A DNA stretch of 64,000 nt from Bythopirellula goksoeyrii (GTDB lineage: Bacteria > Planctomycetota > Planctomycetia > Pirellulales > Lacipirellulaceae): the NCBI RefSeq assembly GCF_008065115.1, contig NZ_CP042913.1:1710338-1774337 (forward strand), written 5' to 3'. The position numbers and the translations under genes were made by a program. Each line of letters opens with the position of its first letter. Position 1 is the stretch's first letter. Under the pieces are notes generated by a model. It made no database searches and was not told the origin of the DNA. It saw only the letters and a list, made by a program, of their open reading frames with translations. Shown here in pieces: positions 36,227 through 44,848 of the stretch.

Positions 36227-36607
36227 CTACCACCGGCGAAGTGAGGTCAGATCCTCAACTGATGGCTTCAAACCCACGTCATGTTTTGCCAAGACCGCCG
36301 CTTGGGCAGGAAATTGCTGACGAAACATCGGATCGGCTATCTGGTCGGCACTTGATTCGGTCATTTCTTCAGAAAGCACCTGATCGAGCTGCCCCCGAAA
36401 AACTTCTTCGCCATGGCCGCCGTGAAAATAAGCTGCCTTGCCCTGTGTGCTCCGCATCGACTTGAGCATCTGTCCAAAGAACGCTTCACCAACAAACTGG
36501 CGAAACGTGTCCCGAACTTCTTCGGCACTTTCAACCTGTTGCTGAGCGGTAGGCATACCGGCTCGCAAGGGCTTGATCGCGTTCAGATTGTTCATGTCGA
36601 TTTTCAT
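36227..36607 (-). CDS. flgJ: FlgJ-type rod-binding protein (N-terminal domain only)
   Basis: A 126-residue protein from the ATG at 36607 (MKIDMNNLNAIKPL), with AGAGG six bases upstream; a longer in-frame start at 36682 has no such signal. The rod-binding region is clear: VRDTFRQFVGEAFFGQMLKSMR, then GGHGEEVFRGQLDQVLSEEM. The C-terminal glucosaminidase domain of enteric FlgJ is absent, so another enzyme must open the peptidoglycan for the rod. It lies between flgI and flgN. The 161-base gap to flgN holds no gene. Confidence 0.85.
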   Translation of the reverse strand: MKIDMNNLNAIKPLRAGMPTAQQQVESAEEVRDTFRQFVGEAFFGQMLKSMRSTQGKAAYFHGGHGEEVFRGQLDQVLSEEMTESSADQIADPMFRQQFPAQAAVLAKHDVGLKPSVEDLTSLRRW

Positions 36608-36671
36608 AGTTACCTCTGTTGCCCGTCTCTCCGAGACGCGACCTCCCGACTCCGAGAGTTGTGCTCCAATT

Positions 36672-37751
36672 CTATTGATCAACTATCAGCCGAGCATGCA
36701 GCTTGCCACTGCGGTCAATCCCTTTGATGATTTCGATGGCATCCTCATTGGGAACCTTGAGTGCGTTGAGGGCATCGACAAGCGATTGAAGTTTGGTGGT
36801 TTCTTGCTGTTGCTGATCAATCGCCAGGAACTGAACCGGAGTTGCCACTGCTTCGACAAGCACGTTGCGATGAGAGATCACCACATCCCCAATCTGCACG
36901 TCGCCATCGATGATGATACTCCCCGTACGCTGATTGATGACCACCCGAGATTCCGGTTCCGGGTTGTAGCACTGCAATTCAAGGAGGTTGGAAACAAATT
37001 CCACAGGATCAGTGCTGTAGGCATCAGGAACCCGCACAATGATATTGGCAGCATTTGCTGCTTGGACGGCCGTGTCGTCGTTTTGGAAATAGGTTTGGCG
37101 AATCGTCGAGACAATATCGGACGCCGTCTGGAAATTGGCATGATGTTTGTCCAGGATCAGTGTCACATAACCATTTTGCACGAAGGGAGTAAACACATCC
37201 GCTTCCATCTGGCAGCCTCCCGTGATGGTCCCTACCATGGGCTGCTCAAACGAGTTGAGATGGATGTTTCCTTCGGCCGTCGCGTACACTTTCTTGTCCT
37301 GGACGTTTGGACCTTGCAACGCGGCAAAGGCGAGCCTGCCCCCCTCGAGGCTCTTCCCGTTGATCGCACTTACCTCGCAGTTGAGTTTGTCCCCCACTCT
37401 GGCACCTGTAGCCGGAATTCGGGCAGACACCATCACCAGCGAGACATTCTTATACTTTTTTAACTCTTCAAAACTGCCAGAACCAGGAATTCCCTGCTGT
37501 GGTAGCGGACTTCCCATGATTTCCATGGCACGTGCTAGGGCACGCATTGTTTGCGGATCGTTGGATTCACCTGTGCCATTCAAGCCAACCACAAGTCCCA
37601 ATCCGCGCAACACATTCTCTTCCTGCCCCTTCACCCGACAAATATTTCGCAACACACTGCGGCCGTACACAGAGCTTAGATTGCTCGTTGCCGTCAAGGC
37701 GACAAAAACCAGCAACAGCAATGACTTCAAGATAGAAATGTTTCTGCTCAT
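36672..37751 (-). CDS. flgI: FlgI flagellar P-ring protein
   Basis: A 359-residue FlgI from the ATG at 37751, which begins a signal peptide (MSRNISILKSLLLLVFVALTA); a start at 37787 would add 12 residues before it. Typical motifs are RVKGQEENVLRGLGLVVGLNGTGE, KNVSLVMVSARIPA and RVVINQRTGSIIIDGDVQIG. It forms the peptidoglycan ring around the rod. Its presence together with flgH implies an outer-membrane-bearing, peptidoglycan-containing envelope. It follows flgH by 60 bases. Confidence 0.94.
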   Translation of the reverse strand: MSRNISILKSLLLLVFVALTATSNLSSVYGRSVLRNICRVKGQEENVLRGLGLVVGLNGTGESNDPQTMRALARAMEIMGSPLPQQGIPGSGSFEELKKYKNVSLVMVSARIPATGARVGDKLNCEVSAINGKSLEGGRLAFAALQGPNVQDKKVYATAEGNIHLNSFEQPMVGTITGGCQMEADVFTPFVQNGYVTLILDKHHANFQTASDIVSTIRQTYFQNDDTAVQAANAANIIVRVPDAYSTDPVEFVSNLLELQCYNPEPESRVVINQRTGSIIIDGDVQIGDVVISHRNVLVEAVATPVQFLAIDQQQQETTKLQSLVDALNALKVPNEDAIEIIKGIDRSGKLHARLIVDQ

Positions 37752-37811
37752 AGTTATCTTATCTAATTTGAACTGGCCACTCACCACTCACCACTCACAA
37801 CTCACCACCAC

Positions 37812-38510
37812 CTAAAACGGCTTATACCGATCGTACCACTTCGTAAACCATCCACGAGCATAAGCATCGCGGACCTGACCCATCTCTTCTTTGTCGATGC
37901 TCAGGTCGTAGATGGCATCGCTGCTAACAGTATTGTCCGCTTGGATTGCCTCACGACGGACAACACCTGAAAGCGATATTCGCCATTGCTCTTCGTTGTT
38001 GTTAATTGTCTGATGGCCTTCAATGACAAGGTTGCCATTGGGCTGAATGTCGACGATTTCGACTGCCATGCGAAAAGCCAGGGCATCCAACAATTCGACA
38101 TCCGACTGCACACGATACTGGCTGTTGAGGGTTCCCGAGACTCTTGGATCACCATCAAATTGAGGTGCTGGTTTAAGGCTACCATTCTCGAGTCGAATCC
38201 AGTCTGCCAGCACGGCTGTGAGGCTTTGCGTTTTTCGGTTCTGAGCATCCCCTTCGCTTAAGAATCGCGACCGAACATCTACGATGACCGTAATGATGCT
38301 GTGCAATTGCAATTGCCGAGGTAGCGACTCGGGCGGCAATTCCTGGTACATGAACGAACTGTCTTCGAGCGTAAGCCCATCGCGCCCTTGGGAGGGCTGC
38401 AAGTAGAGGCTGCCATCTTGGGCACTAGCCCAGTTGGCGCTCATGCCAATTGCCAGCAGGGCAAACAGCGCGGAGAATGAAAAGGCGATTTGTAGGTTGC
38501 GATGAATCAT
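37812..38510 (-). CDS. flgH: FlgH flagellar L-ring protein
   Basis: A 232-residue FlgH with the conserved body IITVIVDVRSRFLSEGDAQNRKTQSL, LNSQYRVQSDVELLDALAFRMAVEIVDIQPNGNLVIEGHQ and ISLSGVVRREAIQADNTVSSDAIYDLSID. It forms the outer-membrane ring. The signal peptide (MIHRNLQIAFSFSALFALLA, then ANWASAQDG) has no lipobox Cys, whereas enterobacterial FlgH is a lipoprotein. It starts 18 bases after the flgA stop. Confidence 0.93.
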   Translation of the reverse strand: MIHRNLQIAFSFSALFALLAIGMSANWASAQDGSLYLQPSQGRDGLTLEDSSFMYQELPPESLPRQLQLHSIITVIVDVRSRFLSEGDAQNRKTQSLTAVLADWIRLENGSLKPAPQFDGDPRVSGTLNSQYRVQSDVELLDALAFRMAVEIVDIQPNGNLVIEGHQTINNNEEQWRISLSGVVRREAIQADNTVSSDAIYDLSIDKEEMGQVRDAYARGWFTKWYDRYKPF

Positions 38511-38528
38511 AGATCGTCACTATCAGGT

Positions 38529-39575
38529 TTAACGTAGTTCTCGTGTCGAGGAGTGAAGCGTGGCAACATCGGCAGCGGAGACACCCGTGGGCAGCACATC
38601 CAGCTGCTTCCATCCTGAGACACGAGCGGCAAATTTCTCTTTGCGATCGAGGGTTTCAACCTGTACTAGATCACCCAGTGAACCATCTTGCTTTACCACG
38701 GCAAACGTTTTTACGGTGATTCCACCAGTTCGAGCAAAAACCTCAACCGTCTCACCCCGTTGCACTTGCAATGGAGCACGAAGTTGCCCGTTTTGCAGGA
38801 TAGTTTCTGGATTGATCGCCCTGATGGCTTCTTTGCCTAACACCTGTTCCAACGAGCTGATGGCAGTCGCAGGCAGGTTTCCACCCTGCAGCCGAATCTC
38901 CACATCGGCAATACCGATCAGATCTCCTGCTTGAATTTTTCGTGTTGCGACTACCGTCTCTTGGAATCGATCAACGGTGGCACTTACCAAAACCGCCGGC
39001 GCCGTGCCTCTGCCACTGATCTGAAAACGTTGGCTACCCGTCCACGGGCTGAGGCCGGCGTCAGCAATAAGTTCGGGCCCAAGCTTTGCCAGTCTATTGA
39101 GCGTGGCATCGGTGAGCGAAAGTTCTAGTTCCCATTCTTGATGCCCTGTTGCGCTCGTCAGATAGTGCTTGATGGCAGCAAGTACGGTCTCTTCAATTTC
39201 CTGAGCGTCGAGAACCACAATCGGCTCCACCGGAACGGGAGCCTCTTTGACAACGGACTGGCTGATCTCCACAACCTTCGCCCCAGTAATCGAGAGGTCC
39301 GACACTTCGACGCCCCGACTGATAAGCAGTTCGCGAATCTGGTTGTCTCGCAGATAATCCTTGGTCCCCTGCGAAGGAGCCGGTAGCAGGGGGGTGGTGG
39401 CAAGATCATGGACCTCGCTAGGGGTCGCTGAGGAGATGTCGGCGATGTCGCCCAAGTAGACCACCGCACCACTATAACTGGCACGCTCGTGGAGCAGAAC
39501 GTTTGCACCAAGTGAGTCAGCCGCGATAGGCGAAAGTATTAAAGGCAACGAGATTAATGCAATGGTGAGTTTCAT
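38529..39575 (-). CDS. flgA: FlgA P-ring formation chaperone
   Basis: A 348-residue FlgA with a signal peptide (about residues 1-23). The C-terminal SAF region is clear (VATRKIQAGDLIGIADVEIRLQGG, ISSLEQVLGKEAIRAINPETIL, RGETVEVFARTGGITVKTFAVV). It helps FlgI assemble in the periplasm. It is longer than E. coli FlgA (about 220) because of an extended N-terminal part. It lies between flgG and flgH. Confidence 0.88.
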   Translation of the reverse strand: MKLTIALISLPLILSPIAADSLGANVLLHERASYSGAVVYLGDIADISSATPSEVHDLATTPLLPAPSQGTKDYLRDNQIRELLISRGVEVSDLSITGAKVVEISQSVVKEAPVPVEPIVVLDAQEIEETVLAAIKHYLTSATGHQEWELELSLTDATLNRLAKLGPELIADAGLSPWTGSQRFQISGRGTAPAVLVSATVDRFQETVVATRKIQAGDLIGIADVEIRLQGGNLPATAISSLEQVLGKEAIRAINPETILQNGQLRAPLQVQRGETVEVFARTGGITVKTFAVVKQDGSLGDLVQVETLDRKEKFAARVSGWKQLDVLPTGVSAADVATLHSSTRELR

Positions 39576-39665
39576 ACTTGTAGTCTTGATAAAGCAACTT
39601 TATTGCTAGCCCTCGGCGGAAGCCATGGGTTCCGACTTTTCCCAATCAAGCGGACCTCTTAGGAA

Positions 39666-40466
39666 TTAGAACCGTCTCAAGTTAGCCGCGACTTGCATGA
39701 TCTGATCACCCGCCTGCACCACTTGCGAATTCAACTCAAATGCTCGTTGAGTAGTGATCAAGTCAATTAGTTCTTGGACGGGCTCGACATTGCTTGCCTC
39801 AAGCGCTCCCTGGCGAATGTTTCCCATGCCAGGCTGGCCGGGATTGGCCTCGGTAGCGATTCCCGACGAATCGGTTGCTTGGTACAAACCGTCGCCCATC
39901 TTCAAGAGTCCATCCGGATTGATGAAGGTCGTCAGGAACAATTGACCAGCAGGAATAAGAGATGTGGAATCCGATGTCGAGTAGCTGACCTGCCCGTCGG
40001 TAGCAACCACCACTCCTGTCGCGTTGTCGGGGATATTGATCGGCGGATCGAGAATCCAACCTTGGGTTGCCGAACCCATCACAATCTGTCCGTTGGCATC
40101 CACGCCGAAATTGCCTGAGCGAGTGTAGAGCGGCCCGTTGATGGAATTGACCTTAAAGAATCCACGTCCTTCGATCGCCCAATCCAGCGGATTGTTGGTC
40201 ACCTGCATCGCACCTTGGACATAATTCGTTTGTGTACTAGAGACTCGTGAACCGAGACCCACTTCAATACCCGTCGAGGTGATGCCACCGTCGGCGTCTT
40301 CGGCACCCGGCAAGCGGTACTGGCGATAAAACAGATCCTCAAAGTTGGCACGGTCCTTCTTGAAGGCCGTGGTATTGATATTCGCCATATTATTGGCAAT
40401 CACATCCAACTTGGTTTCCAGGGCTTCCATGCCCGTCGCCGCCGTGTAGAGAGTTTGCACACTCAT
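39666..40466 (-). CDS. flgG: FlgG distal rod protein
   Basis: A 266-residue FlgG. N-terminal LYTAATGMEALETKLDVIANNMANINTTAFKKDRANFEDL and C-terminal RQGALEASNVEPVQELIDLITTQRAFELNSQ are diagnostic, and the length matches the family (about 260). It forms the distal rod. AAGGA precedes the ATG. It follows the flgF-like gene by 51 bases. The 90-base gap to flgA includes GGCGGAAGCC...GGTTCC (near 39612), similar to other intergenic hairpins here. Confidence 0.94.
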   Translation of the reverse strand: MSVQTLYTAATGMEALETKLDVIANNMANINTTAFKKDRANFEDLFYRQYRLPGAEDADGGITSTGIEVGLGSRVSSTQTNYVQGAMQVTNNPLDWAIEGRGFFKVNSINGPLYTRSGNFGVDANGQIVMGSATQGWILDPPINIPDNATGVVVATDGQVSYSTSDSTSLIPAGQLFLTTFINPDGLLKMGDGLYQATDSSGIATEANPGQPGMGNIRQGALEASNVEPVQELIDLITTQRAFELNSQVVQAGDQIMQVAANLRRF

Positions 40467-40517
40467 TTTTCGATTCCTTATTATACTTCTTGCTAACAGC
40501 TAACAGCTAATAGCTTT

Positions 40518-41279
40518 CTAGCTAGTAAGCACGCGGCTAATCAGCGCTCCGACCATGGTGTCTTGATGTTGAATAAGTTGGGTGTTCGCCTCGAAGGCTC
40601 GCGTGGTTTCAATCATCGCGTTCATTTCGCGGATTGAACTCACGCCCGATTGTTCGAGATACCCTTGGCGGATATCTCGTTTGGCATTTGGTACGGCTGT
40701 GGTCGGCCCAAGGGAGCGAAAAGTGTTGTTGCCAACTTTGACCAAGTCGCCCAGGGATTGAGGCTGTGCCAAGCCAAGGGGAATCTGGTCTCCGTCCTGT
40801 TCGATGTTGCCGGCCCCGATCATGGTCCAGGGCAGCAGGGGATCGAGGGTTATTTTCTTGCCGGTGTTGTCGAGGACGGAATACTTGCCGTCCTGCGTCA
40901 TGAGATTCCCCGCACCGTCCAGATCGAAGTCACCAGCACGAGTAAGAAACTCTTGCCCTTCAGAATCCTTCACACGAAAAAAGCCCTCGCCATTGATGGC
41001 AAAGTCCGTGTCGACGTTCGTGTCGCGGAACGTGGATTTTGAGAAGTCGATATCCACGTTCATCAACTTCACACCGCCGCCGGTGTCGTTGATGGATTGG
41101 CTGCCAGGGTAGTCCTGTCCCTGTTGAATCGCTTCCGCATAGCGCGCCTGAAACGTGGGAATGTCCCGCTTGAAGCCCGGTGTTTCCAAATTGGCGAGAT
41201 TATTGGCGATAAACTCCAATCGCTTCGATTGGATATTCGCCCCCTCGGCAGAGAGATACATTCCGTACATGTCAGCCAA
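40518..41279 (-). CDS. flgF: FlgF/FlgG-family flagellar rod protein (probable FlgF)
   Basis: A 253-residue rod protein: N-terminal MYLSAEGANIQSKRLEFIANNLANLETPGFKRDIPTF and C-terminal GYLEQSGVSSIREMNAMIETTRAFEANTQ. It is a second FlgG-family member directly upstream of flgG, so FlgF (proximal rod) is the natural call, although FlgF and FlgG are hard to tell apart by sequence. It is the first gene of the flagellar cluster and has a sigma-54-type promoter about 45 bases upstream. Confidence 0.85.
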   Translation of the reverse strand: MADMYGMYLSAEGANIQSKRLEFIANNLANLETPGFKRDIPTFQARYAEAIQQGQDYPGSQSINDTGGGVKLMNVDIDFSKSTFRDTNVDTDFAINGEGFFRVKDSEGQEFLTRAGDFDLDGAGNLMTQDGKYSVLDNTGKKITLDPLLPWTMIGAGNIEQDGDQIPLGLAQPQSLGDLVKVGNNTFRSLGPTTAVPNAKRDIRQGYLEQSGVSSIREMNAMIETTRAFEANTQLIQHQDTMVGALISRVLTS

Positions 41280-41324
41280 TCGATCGAAAAGCAGGTAGCC
41301 CCCCTGCCATCGGCATCTTGACTG

Positions 41325-41340
41325 TGCATCTCATGTGCCA
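41325..41340 (-). promoter_or_regulatory. Sigma-54-type promoter for the flgF operon
   Basis: On the minus strand TGGCACATGAGATGCA has a perfect -24 TGGCAC and GC at the required 10-base spacing (-12 ATGCA versus consensus TTGCA). The predicted transcription start is about 35 bases before the flgF ATG (41279). It resembles the fliW promoter and suggests that an NtrC-type activator, not in this window, drives rod and junction genes. Confidence 0.68.
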
Positions 41341-41536
41341 ACGGCTCACTCGTTGAGGGAGATGAATGCCAAATCTTCAATTTCCCCCAGGAAACAACAA
41401 ACTATGACTTGCTGCCAGAATTCGCTAGCAACTCAAATCACAACCCCGCTAGCGGCGGCCTCTGCCGACAAGAACTGCCGACTCGGCAAGTCCTGCTGCT
41501 AGCAGTAGCATGAGATTGCCAATCCGTTTCTTGAGT

Positions 41537-41604
41537 CTTCTCGTATTTCTCGAAGCCATTCCATTCTCACACATACGAGTAGCCGCGATCCTACGGATCG
41601 CCGG
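41537..41604. repeat. Intergenic hairpin repeat, copy A (upstream of NCS2 permease)
   Basis: This block matches copy B at 43251-43317: CTTCTCGT..TT.TCG..G..ATTCCATTCT, then AG.AGCCG.GATC.TAC.GATCGCCGG. The 3' part folds as CGATCC-TAC-GGATCG. Nearby (41677-41704) is TTTTTCGTGCCTTCTCGTGC, a common degenerate intergenic word. The rest of the 541-base gap 41280-41820 holds the flgF promoter and, on the other side, the permease promoter, which I cannot place; I see no gene. Confidence 0.6.
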
Positions 41605-41820
41605 GATTCCGAATGAAACGCAACTACCACAAGAAAAACAAGAAACGGCAGACTTGCTTCGAAAACAGATTCCCTTTTTCGTGCCTTCTCGTGCTTCTCG
41701 CAGCTATTCTGACCTGATTCAACCCGACGACCGTGGCCCATAAACCTCGCCACCACACCCAGTAAACTGCTATGTTGATACCGCTGTCAATTGCTCCACC
41801 AAGTGAATTGGTAACCGCCT

Positions 41821-43182
41821 ATGTCGCAACCGAATCGATTGCCTAAAGACGCCACGGGTCTTGTGTATGGGTTGGAAGACCGGCCAGACTTCGCTGCGAG
41901 TCTCGTGGGCGCGATTCAGCACGTGCTGGCGAGCGTTGTGGCGATCGTCATGCCAACCTTGGTCATTGGCCAGGCGCTAGAACTGGGGGATCAAATTCCG
42001 CATTTGATCAGCATGTCGCTGATCGTTTCTGGCATTGGGACCTTTATTCAGTCTCACCGATTTGGCCCCGTGGGGTCGGGACTGCTCAGCCTGCAGGGAA
42101 CCAGCTTTTCATTTGTTGGACCAATTATTGCTGCGGGTACGGCCTCCAAGGCATCGGGGCACACTTCGGAACAGATTCTCGCCCTCATCTTTGGACTCTG
42201 TCTTGCCGGTTGCCTGGTGGAAATCTGTATCAGCCAGTTCATCACGTCCCTCAAGCGTATCATTACTCCGGCGGTTACCGGCAGCGTGATTACGGTGATC
42301 GGCTTGTCACTGATCAAGATTTCGTTCACCGACCTGATCGGCGGAGAACAGTCATCCTCAGCGAGTGGCCTGACGAACATGATGGTTGGCCTGCTGGTCG
42401 TGGCCGTGATCGTTTGGTTGAGTGTCTTGGAAAATTTTTGGCTCCGGATAATGGGAGTCATGGCGGGAGTGATCGTTGGCTTCGCGGTGAGCTGGTTCGT
42501 GGGGATGGTCGACTTCACACAACTCGATGGCAATGCGTGGCTGGCCGTGCCGCAACCGCTGAAATATGGACTCGATTTCGATTGGGTCTACTTTGTCCCG
42601 ATCATACTCGTCTACCTCATTACTACGATCGAAACAACAGGCGACCTGACGGCAAACTCAGTGATTTCCGGCGAGCCGGTCGTGGGGGATCTGTACCTGT
42701 CGCGGATCAAAGGGGGCGTCTTGGGCGACGGAATCAACTCCGGCCTGGCTGCACTTCTCAACACATTTCCCAACACTACCTTTTCCCAAAACAATGGCGT
42801 GATCCAAGTGACCGGCATCGCCAGCCGCCATCTGGCGGGCTACATCGCCGTCATCCTGATCACGCTGGGATTGTTTCCTGTCCTGGGCAGCGCACTTCGC
42901 TTGATACCCAGGCCGGTGCTAGGCGGTGCAACGCTCGTCCTCTTCGGCTCGATCGCCGTGGCAGGAATTCGCATCCTGGCATCGCAGCCCTTCACCCGCA
43001 AACAAATTTTCGTCGTCGCGCTCTCGATAGGCTGTGGCCTGGGCGTAGCAATGGTCCCCGAAGTACTCCAGCCACTTCCCTCCTCATTGGCCAACGTTTT
43101 TGAATCGCCAATCACCACCAGCGGCGTCATCGCCATTCTTGCGACCCTGCTTCTGCCAGACGACTGCCAGGCAGATTCATAG
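41821..43182 (+). CDS. NCS2 family nucleobase:cation symporter (xanthine/uracil permease)
   Basis: A 453-residue inner-membrane transporter of the nucleobase-ascorbate (NCS2) family with about 14 hydrophobic segments. Family motifs are QGTSFSFVGPIIAAG, TPAVTGSVITVIGLSLI, the substrate-site segment ETTGDLTANS, and NTFPNTTFSQNNGVIQVTGIASR. The Q/N-rich version of the last motif is typical of xanthine/urate or uracil permeases. Substrate choice among purines and pyrimidines is not certain. It stands alone, flanked by related intergenic repeats, with no purine-catabolism gene nearby. Confidence 0.92.
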   Translation: MSQPNRLPKDATGLVYGLEDRPDFAASLVGAIQHVLASVVAIVMPTLVIGQALELGDQIPHLISMSLIVSGIGTFIQSHRFGPVGSGLLSLQGTSFSFVGPIIAAGTASKASGHTSEQILALIFGLCLAGCLVEICISQFITSLKRIITPAVTGSVITVIGLSLIKISFTDLIGGEQSSSASGLTNMMVGLLVVAVIVWLSVLENFWLRIMGVMAGVIVGFAVSWFVGMVDFTQLDGNAWLAVPQPLKYGLDFDWVYFVPIILVYLITTIETTGDLTANSVISGEPVVGDLYLSRIKGGVLGDGINSGLAALLNTFPNTTFSQNNGVIQVTGIASRHLAGYIAVILITLGLFPVLGSALRLIPRPVLGGATLVLFGSIAVAGIRILASQPFTRKQIFVVALSIGCGLGVAMVPEVLQPLPSSLANVFESPITTSGVIAILATLLLPDDCQADS

Positions 43183-43250
43183 CCACATGAAACACAAAAA
43201 GTCACAAAAACTATGGTTAAACTGTGACAACCATAATGCCCCTTTTGTGA

Positions 43251-43317
43251 CTTCTCGTGCTTTTCGTGGCAATTCCATTCTTTCATGAAGAGCAGCCGTG
43301 ATCTTACAGATCGCCGG
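43251..43317. repeat. Intergenic hairpin repeat, copy B (downstream of NCS2 permease)
   Basis: This is the second copy of the element at 41537-41604. Its hairpin is GCAGCCG-(T)-GATCT-TAC-AGATC-(GC)-CGGCTGC, and the inner pair differs from copy A by a compensating change (GATCC/GGATC versus GATCT/AGATC), which supports selection for the fold. The 320-base gap 43183-43502 otherwise holds no gene and ends with the GGAGAG ribosome site of the next gene. Confidence 0.6.
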
Positions 43318-43502
43318 CTGCCCTTCTGGCGTGCGCACACGTCTCTCAGACTGCCACAGCAGCACCCAATCCGGCAAATGTAGTTCTCCATGTAACGTCT
43401 GCCCCGTCCGTTCGCTTCACACCTTAGTGTTCGGCCCTTTCTGTTCGACACGGTGTCGTTCGTTGCCGAACCCTTGGTTCACCCCCTCCAGGGAGAGCGA
43501 TC

Positions 43503-44363
43503 ATGTGGCAGCTATTAGTTGTAGTCGTGATGACGCTAGCGTACTTCGGGGCTCAAGAAGTGGTCTCCCGCAGCAGGCTGCCAGTCTTGTGGACGCTGTT
43601 TCTCTTAGTGCCGTTTGCACTTACCCCTTACTGGCTCAACACCAACAGCTTTGATCTGTTCGTGTGGATCAAGATATACAGCGTGATGTTTTGTGTAAGT
43701 TGGGCCGGTTGGCTGAGATTTACCACGATGGGCGACAGGCCCTGGCTGCGCCGCACAATCGCCTGGCTCTTGGTGGCCAACATCGTCGAGGCATTGGTGC
43801 TAGACATTCAGGCCACTGGAACCGCTCACCATTTCAACGCTTTGGCAGGAATCCTCTTGATCGTCACATTGCCTCTGTCCGTTCGACACACCCGAATTGA
43901 TCGCGTCAGTCGCCATCGAACTCTGCGGTACGACGTCCCGTTGGCATGGATCTGCGGCTACACGTTTTGGAATTGGACCTTTGTCTATCTCAACTACCCC
44001 GCCTACATGGGGCATCACACTGCGATTCTCTCAGCCGCGTTAGTTGTCGCCTTGTTTGACCCCCAGTGTTGGTTGCAAGCGCGGGCGGCAACGCTGGGTC
44101 TGAACCTTCTCTGGATGGCCACCAGTAACACGGGACTTCTCGCCGTGAGCAACACGACCGTTTGGTTCAACGAATCCATAGCCACCGTCACCGCATCGTT
44201 TTCGCTCGCCTGGATGGCGGTTCACGCCGCGAGTTCGCTCAAGACACGTCTTGCTAGCGAACGAACTCTGGAGATCTCGCAAATCGTGCGTGAGCACATA
44301 GCGCTTGCCAAGTCCGAGTGGCAGGACACCGATTCGGCGGTCGTTTCTTGGTGTGTTCGGTGA
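43503..44363 (+). CDS. Multi-pass membrane protein of unknown function, 3' end probably replaced by IS remnant
   Basis: A 286-residue protein with about eight hydrophobic segments, rich in Trp, so clearly an inner-membrane protein; I do not recognise the family with certainty. GGAGAG precedes the ATG. The last about 15 residues (SEWQDTDSAVVSWCVR) match the start of the IS1-type transposase remnant rather than a membrane protein (family wording DADTKLVPSW), so the native C-terminus was probably lost or altered when the element inserted. Whether the product still works is unknown. Confidence 0.6.
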   Translation: MWQLLVVVVMTLAYFGAQEVVSRSRLPVLWTLFLLVPFALTPYWLNTNSFDLFVWIKIYSVMFCVSWAGWLRFTTMGDRPWLRRTIAWLLVANIVEALVLDIQATGTAHHFNALAGILLIVTLPLSVRHTRIDRVSRHRTLRYDVPLAWICGYTFWNWTFVYLNYPAYMGHHTAILSAALVVALFDPQCWLQARAATLGLNLLWMATSNTGLLAVSNTTVWFNESIATVTASFSLAWMAVHAASSLKTRLASERTLEISQIVREHIALAKSEWQDTDSAVVSWCVR

Positions 44364-44829
44364 GTCGTCTGCTTGACGAGAGGCAAACGGCACAACCGGC
44401 CATTTCCAGATTAGCACCGATGGTTCCAATAGCTACACTAACATGCTCCCGTTTGTCTTCGGTAGCCGCTGTGATTTTGGCCAGCTTGTTAAGAACTACT
44501 CTGGTCAACAGAGTACCACTCGCTACAGCCCTGCCAAGATAATAGGCGCTCAGAAGAAAGCCGTTTACGGCTCGCCAGACCGCAAGCGGATTTGCACTAG
44601 CCACGTAGAGCGGTTGAATCTCACCCTACGCATGAATATGTGGAGATTTACACATCTCACCAACGGATTCAGCAAGACTAGAGAGCATCATGCAGCTATG
44701 CAAGGATTGTTCTTCGCATGGTATAATTTCTGTCGGAAACCTGAGACATTGAAGGCAACGCCAGCGATGGCAGCGGGGCTGACTGAGAAGCAATGGACGA
44801 TCCTTCACCTTCTGGAGAGGGTGACTTAA
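44326..44829 (+). pseudogene. Decayed IS1-type transposase (C-terminal half, several frameshifts)
   Basis: Three frames in succession give transposase pieces: DTDSAVVSW (to about 44350), VSRLLDERQTAQ (next frame), then FQISTDGSNSYTNMLPFVFG to the end. The last frame continues QLVKNYSG, RYSPAKIIGAQKK, TSHVERLNLTLRMNMWRFT, NGFSKTREHHAAM, YNFCRKPETLKATPAMAAG. This matches the catalytic half of the transposases annotated as IS1 family in many environmental genomes. An in-frame stop (44374) and frameshifts show that it is dead; the N-terminal half is absent. Terminal repeats are not visible. Confidence 0.78.
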
Positions 44830-44848
44830 AACGGAGAAAAAGATTCCT

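Noticed and set aside
36573-37463. Long rightward open frame (296 codons) opposite flgI
   Set aside because: It overlaps a well-conserved flgI in full, contains no recognisable domain, and has no ribosome site; it is a shadow of the coding strand.
41500-41756. Short open frames on both strands in the gap before the permease
   Set aside because: They consist of intergenic repeat sequence (TTCTCGTGC words and the hairpin element) and have no coding features.
42210-43103. Second-frame open reading (297 codons) inside the NCS2 permease gene
   Set aside because: It is rich in Arg, His and Gly as expected for a shifted frame of a hydrophobic protein; the permease frame has all family motifs.
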